Shown: piece after piece, positions 9,097-18,142 of the stretch | Position numbering within the stretch: the stretch's first letter is position 1 | Layout: every line of letters starts with the position of its first letter | Assembly: GCF_021735935.1 (NCBI RefSeq) | Contig: NZ_WMDZ01000001.1 | Coordinates: forward strand, 1,426,001 to 1,490,000 | DNA length: 64,000 bases | Origin: Sulfitobacter sp. M39 | Lineage (GTDB): Bacteria > Pseudomonadota > Alphaproteobacteria > Rhodobacterales > Rhodobacteraceae | Direction: 5' to 3' | Translations under genes and position numbers: made by a program | Notes under the pieces: generated by a model | The model's database searches: none | What the model saw: the letters and a program-made list of their open reading frames with translations, nothing else | What the model was told of the DNA's origin: nothing

Positions 9097-9327
9097 TCAA
9101 AGCCCCCCGAGCCAGCCGGTAGAGACACCGAACAGCAAGACGACAAGCGCGGCATAGGTGATTTTCTGAAACGGTGTCGGTGCCATGGGGCGATAAACCT
9201 CCTGTCCATGCGCTGGTGTCGATGCACGACGGCCCGCGTCCAGAATCCTTGCGATGATTGTCACCAAAACGGCGACAAACGCAACAATCAGCGCCAGCGT
9301 GGCGACAAAGACAAGCAATCGACCCAT
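9097..9327 (-). CDS. Small membrane protein of unknown function, first gene of the TelA/XpaC cluster
   Basis: 76 residues starting MGRLLVFVATLALIVAF. Two transmembrane helices (about 3-23 and 53-73) flank a short basic loop, RRASTPAHGQEVYRP. The start at 9327 has AGGAAGG 5 nt upstream; an earlier in-frame ATG at 9369 lacks this. The gene ends 3 nt before xpaC, so it is the likely promoter-proximal gene of the run. I do not recognise a family. Confidence 0.7.
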   Translation of the reverse strand: MGRLLVFVATLALIVAFVAVLVTIIARILDAGRRASTPAHGQEVYRPMAPTPFQKITYAALVVLLFGVSTGWLGGL

Positions 9328-9424
9328 CGGACCTTCCTTTGCACGACATATAGTCGCAGTGCCCGCCACCCGCTAGGGTCACGCACGCAAAAGTAGCGGC
9401 CAAAGGGCCGTAAACCCACAGAAA

Positions 9425-10432
9425 TCAGGGTTTACGAGTGGATTTTACGCGGGTGCCGAACTTGCGCGGCGCGGGGTCGGACGCGGGTCGTGCGGGCTTG
9501 GACTTGCCATAACCGGGCTTGGGCTTGCCGGGGATGGTCTTGCCTGTCGCGGTCTTGTCGCCGGGTTCTTTGGGCAGGCCGGGGCGACCGGGGCCCGGCT
9601 CTCCGGGTTTGCGGGCCTTGCGCTTGATGATGCGCGCGGGCTTTTTCTTGACCGCGGTGCCGGTGGTATCGGCAATCTCGAGGCCCAGCTGGTCGCGGAC
9701 CACTTTGCGCTTCAGTTCCTCGACCTCGCCGGTTTTCAGCTCGCCAAGCTGGAACGGGCCATAGCTGGTGCGGATCAGCCGGTTGACCGACAGGTTCACC
9801 GCCTCCATCGCGCGGCGGATTTCGCGGTTCTTGCCTTCACGCAGACCGACAGTGAGCCAGGCGTTCGCCCCCTGTTGCCGGTCCAACGTGACCGTCATCG
9901 GCTGAAAATCCTCACCATCGACGGTGATGCCCTTGCGCAGCGGTTCGAGCATATCGTCCGTGGGGCGGCCATTGACGCGCACGCGGTAGCGGCGCAGCCA
10001 CCCGTTCGAGGGCAGTTCGAGGCGGCGCTTGACCTCGCCATCATTGGTCAGCAGCAGCAACCCTTCGGAGTTGAGGTCAAGACGACCGATGCTCATGACG
10101 CGGGGCATGTCTTCGGGCAGATCGTCAAAGATCGTGCCGCGGCCCTTTTCGTCGCGGTTGGTGGTGACCAGCCCCGTGGGCTTGTGGAACAGCCAGACGC
10201 GGGGTGGTTCGGGCTCTCCTACCGGTTTGCCGTCGACGGTGATCGCGTCCGAGGGCGTCACGTTCAACGCAGGCGAATCGATCTGTGCACCGTTGACGCG
10301 CACGCGACCGGCCTCGATCATGCGTTCGGCCTCGCGGCGGCTGGCGATGCCGGCACGGGACAGGACTTTGGCAATGCGGTCACCGGGAGGGGTGCCGGAT
10401 TTCGGGGGCTGGGAGGGTGTATCTGCGCTCAT
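9425..10432 (-). CDS. rluB: 23S rRNA/tRNA pseudouridine synthase, RluB/RsuA family
   Basis: 335 residues. An S4 RNA-binding domain lies at about 20-70 (DRIAKVLSRAGIASRREAERMIEAGRVRVNG). The pseudouridine synthase domain contains the catalytic-Asp motif GRLDLNSEGLLLLTNDG and the later segment REGKNREIRRAMEA. A Lys/Arg/Pro-rich disordered tail of about 85 residues follows, common in alphaproteobacterial homologues. It probably isomerises a uridine in 23S rRNA helix 80-93; RluB rather than RsuA/RluE is inferred from length. It diverges from tadA across 64 bp. Confidence 0.88.
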   Translation of the reverse strand: MSADTPSQPPKSGTPPGDRIAKVLSRAGIASRREAERMIEAGRVRVNGAQIDSPALNVTPSDAITVDGKPVGEPEPPRVWLFHKPTGLVTTNRDEKGRGTIFDDLPEDMPRVMSIGRLDLNSEGLLLLTNDGEVKRRLELPSNGWLRRYRVRVNGRPTDDMLEPLRKGITVDGEDFQPMTVTLDRQQGANAWLTVGLREGKNREIRRAMEAVNLSVNRLIRTSYGPFQLGELKTGEVEELKRKVVRDQLGLEIADTTGTAVKKKPARIIKRKARKPGEPGPGRPGLPKEPGDKTATGKTIPGKPKPGYGKSKPARPASDPAPRKFGTRVKSTRKP

Positions 10433-10496
10433 ACTTCAGCGCTTACCCTGTTTCCCGCGCTTGCGAAAGGGCGGCGTTTGCGGGCAAGAGAGGTGT

Positions 10497-10952
10497 ATGA
10501 GCTTTACGTCCTACATGTCCGTGGCGCTGGAAGAGGCCCGCGCCGCCGCCGCCCGTGGTGAAGTGCCCGTGGGCGCGGTCATCGTGGCACCCGACGGAAG
10601 GGTCGTCGCGCAGGCGGGCAACCGGACGCGCGAGCTGAACGATCCCACCGCCCATGCCGAGATGCTGGCGATCCGCGCTGCCTGTGCGGCGGCGGGGTCC
10701 GAAAGGCTGGGCGGGCATGCGCTTTATGTGACGCTGGAACCCTGCGCCATGTGTGCCGCCGCGATCTCTGCCGCGCGGGTGGCACGCTTGTACTATGGCG
10801 CGTCAGACCCCAAGTCTGGCGGTGTGGCGCAGGGGGCGCGGGTGTTTTCCCACGCGCAATGTCACCACGCCCCCGACGTCTATGACGCCATCGCAGCGCC
10901 TGAAAGCGAACAGCTGCTAAAGGCGTTTTTTGCAGAGAAACGAAAAGGATAG
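10497..10952 (+). CDS. tadA: tRNA(adenine-34) deaminase
   Basis: 151 residues. The zinc site of the cytidine-deaminase fold is intact: H53-A-E55 and P82-C83-A-M-C86. It deaminates A34 to inosine in the tRNA-Arg(ACG) anticodon. The ATG at 10497 (MSFTSYMSVALEEARAAAARGEVPVGAVIV) matches the family N-terminus and is preceded by AGAGAGG; the frame is open far upstream, but that part lies across the divergent rluB gene. The next gene follows 6 nt after the stop. Confidence 0.95.
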   Translation: MSFTSYMSVALEEARAAAARGEVPVGAVIVAPDGRVVAQAGNRTRELNDPTAHAEMLAIRAACAAAGSERLGGHALYVTLEPCAMCAAAISAARVARLYYGASDPKSGGVAQGARVFSHAQCHHAPDVYDAIAAPESEQLLKAFFAEKRKG

Positions 10953-10958
10953 ACCCAT

Positions 10959-11579
10959 ATGGCCCAACGGGACGAGCTGAGCATTTTCGTGCGCGAGGCC
11001 TTGGCCGCAGGCAAGTCACGGGCCGAGATCACATCCGCGCTGACCCACGCGGGCTGGCGCAGCGCAGAGGTGCAGGATGCGCTGAACGGCTGGGACGAGA
11101 TGCCGTTCTCTCCGCCGATCCCGCGGCCTGTGGCGACGGTGTCTGCGCGGGACTTCTTTACCTATGCGCTGACGTTCTGCGTCTTGATCCTTGGCGCGTT
11201 AAATCTGGTTGTCGTATTACAGGCGCTGGTCGATGTGGTCTTTGCCACGGGCGACGGCGGCAGCGACCGGTCGATCCGCTGGGGTGTTGCGGTGCTGATC
11301 GTGACCGGACCGATGTATCTGTGGCTGACCCTGCGCGAGCGGCGGAAACTGGCGCGCGACCCTGCGCTGTACCGTTCTGCGATCCGAAAATGGATGATTT
11401 ATATCGGCCTGCTTTTGGCCGCGCTGACGATGTTAGGGGATTCGATTGCCACCATCTATGCGCTGCTGACCGGTGATCTGACGCTGCAATTCGTGCTCAA
11501 GGCGCTGGTGGTGCTGGTCGTCGCCGGGGGCATCTTTGGCTATTATCTGCGGGACCTGCGCGAAGAGGCCCCGGCGTGA
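10959..11579 (+). CDS. DUF5671-type membrane protein
   Basis: 206 residues. A helical N-terminal segment (about 5-50, LSIFVREALAAGKSRAEITSAL) resembles a small UBA-like or regulatory fold. About four transmembrane helices follow (65-90, 108-125, 145-170, 180-200). The arrangement fits the DUF5671 family, whose role is unknown. It is 6 nt downstream of tadA, and its stop overlaps the GTG start of the next gene, so the three genes are probably one operon. Confidence 0.7.
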   Translation: MAQRDELSIFVREALAAGKSRAEITSALTHAGWRSAEVQDALNGWDEMPFSPPIPRPVATVSARDFFTYALTFCVLILGALNLVVVLQALVDVVFATGDGGSDRSIRWGVAVLIVTGPMYLWLTLRERRKLARDPALYRSAIRKWMIYIGLLLAALTMLGDSIATIYALLTGDLTLQFVLKALVVLVVAGGIFGYYLRDLREEAPA

Positions 11580-12010
11580 ACAAGCTGCTGCTGATCTGCA
11601 TGTCTGTGCTGGTCGGTGGTGCCATCATTGGAGGCTTGGTCGTGGTGGGCGGCCCGCAGCACGCGAGGTTTGCCCAGCAGGACAGACAGCGCCTAAGCGA
11701 TCTGCGGACCTTGCACACGCATCTGATGTGCCTTGGTCACCCGCGCAAACCTTTGCCGCAAGCGCTTGCCGATGACAGCTATTGCCCCGGCACGCGGCCC
11801 GGTCTGCGCGATGTGCTGACCCAAGGCGACCCTGCAACGGGCGCGCCTTACGCCTATCACCGCCTCAGCGATACCGCGTTCGAGGTCTGCGCCACACTGT
11901 CGCTTGATCCGGCAGAGGCGCGCAAAGCTGAGTTTGATCACGACACCATCGCCCTGCGCGCCAACGACACCCTCTGTTTCATCGGGGATCGCGCCGGTTC
12001 TTCCAATTAA
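11576..12010 (+). CDS. Conserved hypothetical, membrane-anchored or secreted
   Basis: 144 residues from a GTG that overlaps the upstream TGA (GTGA). A hydrophobic N-terminal helix (3-27) is followed by an extracytoplasmic region with four cysteines (C51, C69 and two later), which could form disulfides. The pattern RLSDLRTLHTHLMCLGH and YAYHRLSDTAFEVCATLSLDP recurs in roseobacter unknowns. It converges with the metal-dependent hydrolase gene 6 nt beyond. I assign no function. Confidence 0.7.
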   Translation: MNKLLLICMSVLVGGAIIGGLVVVGGPQHARFAQQDRQRLSDLRTLHTHLMCLGHPRKPLPQALADDSYCPGTRPGLRDVLTQGDPATGAPYAYHRLSDTAFEVCATLSLDPAEARKAEFDHDTIALRANDTLCFIGDRAGSSN

Positions 12011-12016
12011 ACCGTT

Positions 12017-12709
12017 TTACAGGCTGATCGGCTTAAGCACCTCAGGCTCGATCACATCCACGCCGGGCAAGCCGTCGATCAGTACCTGCGCCGATTGTTC
12101 AAGCGCGTCGAAGGTGCGGTAGTGGCAGGGGATCACGGTCTTGAAGTCAAAATACCGTCTCGCCGCATAGGCCGCCCCGGCCATATCCATGGTGAAGTGG
12201 CCGCCCGCGCTGAGGATGCCGATATCGGGTTTGTGATAGTCGCCCATCCAATCCATATCCGCCATAATATCCGTATCGCCCGAGACATAGATCGTGTGAC
12301 CTTCACCCTTGATCATAAAGCCGATTTCAGCCCCCATATAGATCGGACCCGCGTCCCCATCGACTGAAGAGGAATGCGACGCCGGCACCATCGTCACGTC
12401 AACCTTGCCGCAGCGGATCGTGCCGCCCTTGTTGAAGCCCGTGGTTTTTTCCACGCCTTGCGCGCCGAAATACCCCATCAGTTCGACCATGCCTGCAACC
12501 GGCGCGCCGGTTTTCTCGGCCACCATCTTGAGGTCCTGGGTGTGGTCGAAATGCCCGTGGGTCATCAGGATTTGCGTGACGCCTGCCAATGCGGCCTCGT
12601 GCTGCGCGTCGTCCAGCATCGGATTGCCGGTGAGCCAGGGGTCGACCAGCAGAATCTGATCCTCGATCTCGATGCGAAAGCTGCCGTGGCCTAGCCAGAT
12701 GATATCCAT
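12017..12709 (-). CDS. UPF0173-family metal-dependent hydrolase (metallo-beta-lactamase fold)
   Basis: 230 residues. The metallo-beta-lactamase motif HGHFDH is at 51-56, followed by later metal-ligand motifs (ASHSSS, SGDTDIMADM, SAGGHFTMD). The length and the start MDIIWLGHGSFRIEIEDQILLVDPW match UPF0173. It is a cytosolic hydrolase whose substrate is not established. It is a single gene, divergent from gatCA. Confidence 0.9.
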   Translation of the reverse strand: MDIIWLGHGSFRIEIEDQILLVDPWLTGNPMLDDAQHEAALAGVTQILMTHGHFDHTQDLKMVAEKTGAPVAGMVELMGYFGAQGVEKTTGFNKGGTIRCGKVDVTMVPASHSSSVDGDAGPIYMGAEIGFMIKGEGHTIYVSGDTDIMADMDWMGDYHKPDIGILSAGGHFTMDMAGAAYAARRYFDFKTVIPCHYRTFDALEQSAQVLIDGLPGVDVIEPEVLKPISL

Positions 12710-12766
12710 TTGGGTCTCCCTTATTCCGTGTCTTTAGCGGACTGTAGCGCGTGACGCGGCTTTGGG

Positions 12767-12803
12767 GAGCCTCCGGCGGGAGTTTATTTGGCAAAATGAA
12801 GGG
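12767..12803 (+). repeat. Dispersed intergenic repeat, copy B (ATGAAG-tail subtype)
   Basis: GCCTCCGGCGGGAGTTTATT is followed by TGGCAAAATGAAGG. A short CTCC/GGAG hairpin precedes a tail similar to copies C and D. It is the only copy that is not close to a gene end; it lies between divergent genes, upstream of gatC. Confidence 0.55.
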
Positions 12804-12897
12804 TCAACCGGCGCGATTGCGGGTCAGAGGCAGCCCCCAGACTTGCGGGGGCGGGCAGGGGGCGATAAACGGCACCCAATCAGATGAAGGAGCGCCC

Positions 12898-13185
12898 ATG
12901 TCCATTGACGAGTCCACAGCCGCACGGGTGGCGAAACTGGCCCGCATCAAGGTCGAACCCGACGCCTTGCCCGCGCTGGCGCAAGAGTTCAACAATATCC
13001 TCGGCTTTATCGAGCAGTTGAACGAAGTCGATGTCGACGGGATAGAGCCGATGACATCGGTCACGCCACAGGTGTTGAAAAAGCGCGAGGACGTGGTGCG
13101 CGATGGCGACCAGCAGGCCAAGGTGCTGGCCAATGCGCCCGACGCGCGCGAAGGATTTTTTGCGGTTCCGAAGGTGGTTGAATAA
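12898..13185 (+). CDS. gatC: Asp/Glu-tRNA amidotransferase subunit C
   Basis: 95 residues, the normal GatC length. It starts [17 protein letters not shown] and carries the family segments [22 protein letters not shown] and REDVVRDG. It stabilises GatA/GatB in the complex that converts Glu-tRNA(Gln) and Asp-tRNA(Asn) to the amide forms. GAAGGAG precedes the ATG. The stop overlaps the gatA start (TAATG). gatB is not in the window. Confidence 0.96.
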   Translation: MSIDESTAARVAKLARIKVEPDALPALAQEFNNILGFIEQLNEVDVDGIEPMTSVTPQVLKKREDVVRDGDQQAKVLANAPDAREGFFAVPKVVE

Positions 13186-14672
13186 TGGCTGATCTGAATA
13201 AACTGGGCCTTGCCGATGCACGTGACGCGCTGCGCAAGGGGGATGTGACCTCGGCCGAGCTGACGGCGGCATGTCTGAGCGCAATTGAGGGCGCGGGCGC
13301 GCTGAATGCTTTTGTCCACCACACCGGTGATCTGGCGATGGATCAGGCCAAGGCGGCGGATGCGCGGATCAAATCCGGCGATGCGCCTGCCATGTGTGGA
13401 CTGCCCATCGGCATCAAGGATCTGTTCTGCACCAAAGGGGTGCCGTCGCAAGCTGCGTCGCGCATCCTTGAAGGCTTCTTGCCCGAGTATGAAAGCACCG
13501 TATCGCAGAACCTGCTGGATAGCGGGGCCGTCATGCTGGGCAAGCTCAACATGGATGAATTCGCGATGGGATCGTCCAATGAAACCTCCGTGTATGGCAA
13601 TGCCGTCAACCCGTGGCGGCGTTCGGGCGATGAGACAGCGCTGACACCCGGCGGATCTTCGGGCGGATCGGCGGCGGCTGTGGCGGCGGATCTTTGTCTT
13701 GCGGCCACCGGCACCGATACCGGCGGCTCGATCCGCCAACCTGCGGCCTTTACCGGCACCGTGGGGATCAAGCCGACCTACGGCCGCTGCTCTCGCTGGG
13801 GCGTCGTGGCCTTTGCCTCGTCGCTGGATCAGGCGGGCCCGATGACCAAGACCGTGCGCGATGCGGCGATCATGCTGGGGGCCATGGCGGGATATGACCC
13901 CAAGGACAGCACCTCTGCCGAGCTGGCGGTCCCTGATTTCGAAGCCGCCTTGACCGGCGACATCCGTGGTAAAAAGATAGGCATCCCGCGGGAATACCGT
14001 ATCGACGGTATCCCTGCCGAGATCGACAAACTGTGGCAGGACGGTATCGCCATGCTGCGCGATGCCGGGGCCGAGATCGTTGATATCTCTCTTCCGCATA
14101 CGAAATACGCCTTGCCTGCCTATTACGTGATCGCACCGGCGGAAGCATCGTCAAACCTCGCCCGCTATGACGGGGTGCGCTATGGTCACCGCGCCAAGCT
14201 CGACCACGGCGACGGCATCACCGAGATGTACGAAAAAACCCGCGCCGAAGGCTTCGGGGCCGAGGTGCAGCGCCGTGTCATGGTCGGCACATATGTGCTA
14301 AGCGCGGGCTTCTACGACGCCTACTACAACCGTGCGCGCAAGGTCCGCACGTTGATAAAGAAAGACTTCGAAGACGCTTTTGCGGCCGGTATCGACAGCA
14401 TCCTGACCCCGACCACGCCCTCGGCGGCTTTTGGTCTGGGCGAGATGACGGATACGGATCCGGTGGCGATGTATCTGAACGACGTCTTCACGGTCACCGT
14501 GAACCTCGCGGGGCTGCCCGGTATCGCCTTGCCCACCGGCACCAGCGAGACCGGCCTGCCACTTGGCTTGCAGCTGATCGGCCGCCCATGGGAAGAGGCT
14601 GATCTGCTGTCTACCGCCTATGCGCTGGAGCAGGCGGCGGGCTTTGTAGCCAAGCCGCAGAAATGGTGGTAA
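13185..14672 (+). CDS. gatA: Asp/Glu-tRNA amidotransferase subunit A (amidase)
   Basis: 495 residues. It is the glutaminase subunit that releases ammonia from glutamine for the transamidation step. The amidase-signature triad is visible: Lys78 (GIKDLF), cis-Ser158 in [13 protein letters not shown], and nucleophile Ser182 in [12 protein letters not shown]. The length and domain order are normal. It starts within the gatC stop codon, so translation is coupled. Confidence 0.97.
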   Translation: MADLNKLGLADARDALRKGDVTSAELTAACLSAIEGAGALNAFVHHTGDLAMDQAKAADARIKSGDAPAMCGLPIGIKDLFCTKGVPSQAASRILEGFLPEYESTVSQNLLDSGAVMLGKLNMDEFAMGSSNETSVYGNAVNPWRRSGDETALTPGGSSGGSAAAVAADLCLAATGTDTGGSIRQPAAFTGTVGIKPTYGRCSRWGVVAFASSLDQAGPMTKTVRDAAIMLGAMAGYDPKDSTSAELAVPDFEAALTGDIRGKKIGIPREYRIDGIPAEIDKLWQDGIAMLRDAGAEIVDISLPHTKYALPAYYVIAPAEASSNLARYDGVRYGHRAKLDHGDGITEMYEKTRAEGFGAEVQRRVMVGTYVLSAGFYDAYYNRARKVRTLIKKDFEDAFAAGIDSILTPTTPSAAFGLGEMTDTDPVAMYLNDVFTVTVNLAGLPGIALPTGTSETGLPLGLQLIGRPWEEADLLSTAYALEQAAGFVAKPQKWW

Positions 14673-14710
14673 ACCCCCGCCGATAAACCAGAGCAGATAA
14701 AGCAGGTCCG

Positions 14711-15457
14711 ATGATGATACGTTGTTCAATTGTTGCAGCCTTGGGGCTCGCCCTGGCGGCCTGCCAGCCCGCAATCCCCGACAGTGGACGGGGTGTCGGT
14801 TTTGACGGGTCGTTCGACGCCGCGCAATCCCAGCGGGATACAGCTTTGGCAGGCGGGGCGGTGGCAACGATGCCAGCACCCGCCACGGTGGACGCCACGC
14901 CGCTGGACGCTGTCGATGATGGCTCCGCTGCGGCGACGGCTGCGGAAACGGCACGTATCCTGGATGCCACGCGCCCCGGTGGGCTTGGCAATGATGCCGC
15001 GACCAATTCGGGCGTGGCCCCTGTGAACGCCAGCCCGTCCAACCCTGCGCCACCGGTGCTGGGGGCAGGGGGAATCTCGCAAGAGAACAACTTTGACGCC
15101 GTGGCTGATGAGCGCAGCATCGAAGGCGACGCGGCCCGCATCGCGGCCAACCGCGCGCAATACCGTGTGGTGCAACCCGAAGCCCTGCCGGACCGCGCCG
15201 ATGCCGGCCCCAATATCGTGGCCTATGCTTTGCAGAACAACCACGCGGTCGGCACCCCGATCTACACCCGTCGAGGGTTCAACAAGCAGCGCAAATTCGC
15301 ACGGGCCTGCGCCCAGTATTCGCACCCGGATCAGGCGCAGATCGCCTTCCTCAGTGCGGGCGGCCCTGAAAAGGACCGCTCTGGCATGGACCCTGACGGC
15401 GACGGATACGCCTGCAACTGGGACCCGAGCCCCTATCGCAAAGGGGTGCAGGGCTAG
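14711..15457 (+). CDS. Lipoprotein with C-terminal Excalibur-like calcium-binding motif
   Basis: 248 residues. A signal peptide ends at the lipobox LAAC, Cys18. A low-complexity Ala/Asp/Thr-rich region follows (20-150). A C-terminal domain ends with DPDGDGYACNWDPSPYR, the DxDxDGxxC pattern of Excalibur domains, with a partner Cys upstream (FARACAQYSHPDQAQIAFL). It is probably an envelope protein that binds Ca2+. The downstream amidase starts 5 nt after the stop, which suggests cell-wall work; this is inference. Confidence 0.75.
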   Translation: MMIRCSIVAALGLALAACQPAIPDSGRGVGFDGSFDAAQSQRDTALAGGAVATMPAPATVDATPLDAVDDGSAAATAAETARILDATRPGGLGNDAATNSGVAPVNASPSNPAPPVLGAGGISQENNFDAVADERSIEGDAARIAANRAQYRVVQPEALPDRADAGPNIVAYALQNNHAVGTPIYTRRGFNKQRKFARACAQYSHPDQAQIAFLSAGGPEKDRSGMDPDGDGYACNWDPSPYRKGVQG

Positions 15458-15462
15458 GCCCT

Positions 15463-16131
15463 ATGGCAGACGCGCCTGACCGCTACCTTTCCCCGAACCA
15501 TGGGCCGCGCCGCAACGGGCTGCGGCCCTCTTTGATCGTGCTGCACTATACCGCGATGGACAGTGCAGAAGCGGCCTGCGCGCGTCTTTGCGACCCCGCG
15601 GCCGAAGTCTCCGCCCACTATCTGATCACGGGCAAGGGCGAGACTGTACCACTCGTCCCGGAAGACCAGCGTGCCTGGCACGCCGGTGCAGGCGAATGGC
15701 AGGGTCAGGATGATATCAATTCACGCTCAATCGGGATAGAGTTGGATAACCGCGGCAATCACCCCTTCTCCGAACCGCAGATGGTCACGCTCGAAACCCT
15801 GCTGCGCGGGATTATGGAGCGGTGGTCGATCCCGCCCGAAGGGATCATCGGCCATTCGGATATGGCCCCCGGACGCAAGATCGACCCCGGACCGCGATTC
15901 GACTGGCCACGTCTGGCGCGTCAGAACCTTGCCGGCAAAGGCAGTCCGTACGCGGAAAACGACCGCAGATCCGACCCAACGCCGGCTGCCTTTATCGCGG
16001 CGGCACATGCGGCAGGCTACACCGCCACCGATGATATTGACCTCCTGCTGCACAGCACGCGTCTGCGGTATGCCCCTTGGCGCAAGGGGCCGCTCTGCGC
16101 CGCGGATATGACCCTCGGGCATGATCTCTAG
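15463..16131 (+). CDS. N-acetylmuramoyl-L-alanine amidase (AmpD-like, amidase_2)
   Basis: 222 residues. Zn-ligand motifs of the amidase_2 fold are visible: VLHYTA with His28, the middle segment SIGIELDNRG with its Glu, and the C-terminal GHSDMAPGRKIDPG carrying the second His and the Asp/Lys. It cleaves the muramyl-peptide amide bond, either in anhydro-muropeptide recycling (AmpD) or in the wall. No signal peptide is seen, which favours a cytosolic recycling role. It is cotranscribed with the Excalibur lipoprotein. Confidence 0.92.
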   Translation: MADAPDRYLSPNHGPRRNGLRPSLIVLHYTAMDSAEAACARLCDPAAEVSAHYLITGKGETVPLVPEDQRAWHAGAGEWQGQDDINSRSIGIELDNRGNHPFSEPQMVTLETLLRGIMERWSIPPEGIIGHSDMAPGRKIDPGPRFDWPRLARQNLAGKGSPYAENDRRSDPTPAAFIAAAHAAGYTATDDIDLLLHSTRLRYAPWRKGPLCAADMTLGHDL

Positions 16132-16142
16132 CACCACACCCG

Positions 16143-16176
16143 TTTCCAAATGGTTAAAAATCCTCGCCGAAGGCAT
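16143..16176 (-). repeat. Dispersed intergenic repeat, copy G
   Basis: Read on the minus strand it is ATGCCTTCGGCGAGGATT, spacer, AACCATTTGGAAA. The GGAAA end lies about 11 nt after the amidase stop codon, so the element is antisense within the amidase 3' UTR. It is almost identical to copy E. Confidence 0.65.
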
Positions 16177-16193
16177 CCTGCGGGTGAAACTGA

Positions 16194-16223
16194 TTGACCC
16201 CACCTGAAGTTAGGCGCTAGGCG
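16194..16223 (+). promoter_or_regulatory. Candidate sigma-70 promoter of rnpB
   Basis: TTGACC at 16194-16199 and TAGGCG at 16218-16223, 18 bp apart, lie just upstream of the predicted RNA 5' end at about 16229. The position fits a -10 about 6 nt before the transcript start; the -10 itself is weak. Confidence 0.45.
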
Positions 16224-16228
16224 TGCAG

Positions 16229-16643
<415 letters not shown>

Positions 16644-16733
16644 AATCATGGTCTTTACCCCTGTTCTTCGGGGGATTGGACCGAAAAACTTCAATTTTTC
16701 CGGTTCGTTTGGGCCATGGGCAGGAAATAGCGG

Positions 16734-16761
16734 TTGACTCAGGCGCAGGCGTGACTAGAAC
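16734..16761 (+). promoter_or_regulatory. Candidate sigma-70 promoter of rpmG
   Basis: TTGACT (16734-16739) and TAGAAC (16756-16761) with a 16-bp spacer lie 63 bp upstream of the rpmG start. They sit in the short gap after rnpB. Confidence 0.5.
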
Positions 16762-16824
16762 CCAAAACTCAGGATTTCACGAGCGGTCGATCAGCGGCCG
16801 GCTCGTCGTTGCAGGAGAACGACT

Positions 16825-16992
16825 ATGGCGAAGCCAACCACGATCAAGATCCGTCTGAACTCGTCCGCGGGCACAGGCCATTTCTACGTAACCAAGAAAA
16901 ACGCACGTACCATGACCGAGAAAATGGTCATCAAAAAGTACGACCCCGTTATTCGTAAGCACGTTGAATACAAAGAAGGCAAGATCAAGTAA
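16825..16992 (+). CDS. rpmG: 50S ribosomal protein L33
   Basis: 55 residues, [20 protein letters not shown] at the start and VEYKEGKIK at the end; the family's usual length. This is the zinc-free (Cys-minus) form of L33, as expected in alphaproteobacteria. GCAGGAGAA lies 6-8 nt upstream of the ATG. A strong intrinsic terminator follows the stop at once, so it is a single-gene unit with its own promoter behind rnpB. Confidence 0.97.
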   Translation: MAKPTTIKIRLNSSAGTGHFYVTKKNARTMTEKMVIKKYDPVIRKHVEYKEGKIK

Positions 16993-17015
16993 GATCTTAC
17001 CGTCGACGCGATATG

Positions 17016-17050
17016 AAGGCCGCGCCTCGTGCGCGGCCTTTTGCGTTTTT
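17016..17050 (+). terminator. Intrinsic terminator of rpmG
   Basis: Perfect 10-bp stem AAGGCCGCGC / GCGCGGCCTT with loop CTCGT, followed by TTGCGTTTTT. It lies 24 bp after the rpmG stop. Confidence 0.9.
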
Positions 17051-17119
17051 CTACCTCGGACATGGGAACATTCCTGCTGTCTCGGGTCAGTTGCGGATGT
17101 GATCGCAAGGAGACGGGCA

Positions 17120-17809
17120 ATGCCCAAAGAAGGCCATTACATCAATCGAAGCAACTGGTTGCGCGCCGCTGTACTGGGGGCGAATGACGGGATTGTTTCC
17201 ATCTCTAGCCTTCTGGTCGGCGTTACCTCGGCGGGGATGGCGACCGGAAATGTCGCCCTAACCGGTTTCGCCGGATTGACCGCTGGCGCACTGTCCATGG
17301 CCGCGGGGGAGTATGTCTCTGTCTCGGCGCAGGCCGATGTGGAAGCCGCCGATCTGGAGCGTGAGCGTATCGCGCTGGAGGAAGACCCAGACTACGAGCT
17401 GGAAGAGCTTGCCGAAGGGTTGGAGAACCGCGGCGTCGATGCCGCGCTCGCCGTTAAGGTTGCCACGCAGATGACCGACCACGACGCTCTTGGTGCGCAT
17501 GCGCGCGAAGAGCTCGGTATGTTTGGCCTGGCAGGGCAGGCAAATCCGCTGCAGGCCGCCGGGGCTTCCGCGCTCGCCTTCGCTCTGGGTGGGGCCTTTC
17601 CGTTGATCGCAGCACTTGTCGCCCCTGCCGGATACGCTTTGATCGCGATTGCCGTGACCGCTGTGCTCGCTCTGGCGCTGCTCGGCGGCGGCGGTGCACG
17701 GCTTGGCGGTGCGCCCATGCGTTCGGCGATTATTCGTGCGGTGGTCTGGGGCGCGCTTGCGATGGCTGTGACCGCTGCCTTGGGGCAAGCCTTCGACATT
17801 GCGGTTTAG
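17120..17809 (+). CDS. VIT1/CCC1-family membrane transporter
   Basis: 229 residues. The start MPKEGHYINRSNWLRAAVLGANDGIVSISSLLVGV is typical of the family (given here only as its signature). The first two helices (20-70) with GLTAGALSMAAGEYVSVSAQADVE form the conserved metal-translocating segment. A charged cytoplasmic region (75-140) follows, then three C-terminal helices. It is probably an Fe2+/Mn2+ transporter that removes metal from the cytoplasm; the metal is not proven. AAGGAG lies upstream of the ATG. Single gene. Confidence 0.9.
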   Translation: MPKEGHYINRSNWLRAAVLGANDGIVSISSLLVGVTSAGMATGNVALTGFAGLTAGALSMAAGEYVSVSAQADVEAADLERERIALEEDPDYELEELAEGLENRGVDAALAVKVATQMTDHDALGAHAREELGMFGLAGQANPLQAAGASALAFALGGAFPLIAALVAPAGYALIAIAVTAVLALALLGGGGARLGGAPMRSAIIRAVVWGALAMAVTAALGQAFDIAV

Positions 17810-18066
17810 CTTGGGCGACGGGGGGGCGGCGCTTAAGCTAAGACTTCTAAAGTCGTCATTTTAGTGAGCATTCAAAGACGTGGCTCACTCCTCTGCGGAT
17901 GTGCTTTTCTGCACGCCCGACTGGAAGACGTGCCGTTGCAAGGTCGTGTCGGCACGCTCGTCGCGCCGAATGTTGCTGAACACACTGCTTAGACGGATCG
18001 CAGTTGAGCGGACGCGGCGCGGGCAGATTAGGTAGTCATACCGACGGTTGTCATCACGCCGAGGGC
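17810..18066. other. Non-coding gap between the VIT transporter and the BI-1 terminator
   Basis: The full gap between the two convergent genes is 333 bp (17810-18142). I see no convincing ORF, RNA or repeat here, apart from the minus-strand terminator that begins at 18067. A weak stem around GACTTCTAAAGTC (about 17842-17854) is the only structure noticed. Confidence 0.5.
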
Positions 18067-18104
18067 AAAAGAAAAACGCCCACCGAACGGATGTCGACGG
18101 GCGC
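18067..18104 (-). terminator. Candidate intrinsic terminator of the BI-1 gene
   Basis: On the minus strand, CGCCC and GGGCG (with an imperfect inner stem) are followed by TTTTTCTTTT. It lies about 40 bp after the BI-1 stop. Confidence 0.65.
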
Positions 18105-18142
18105 TTACTGTCACATATTTCCCGCCTCGCGGGGTCGGTCTG

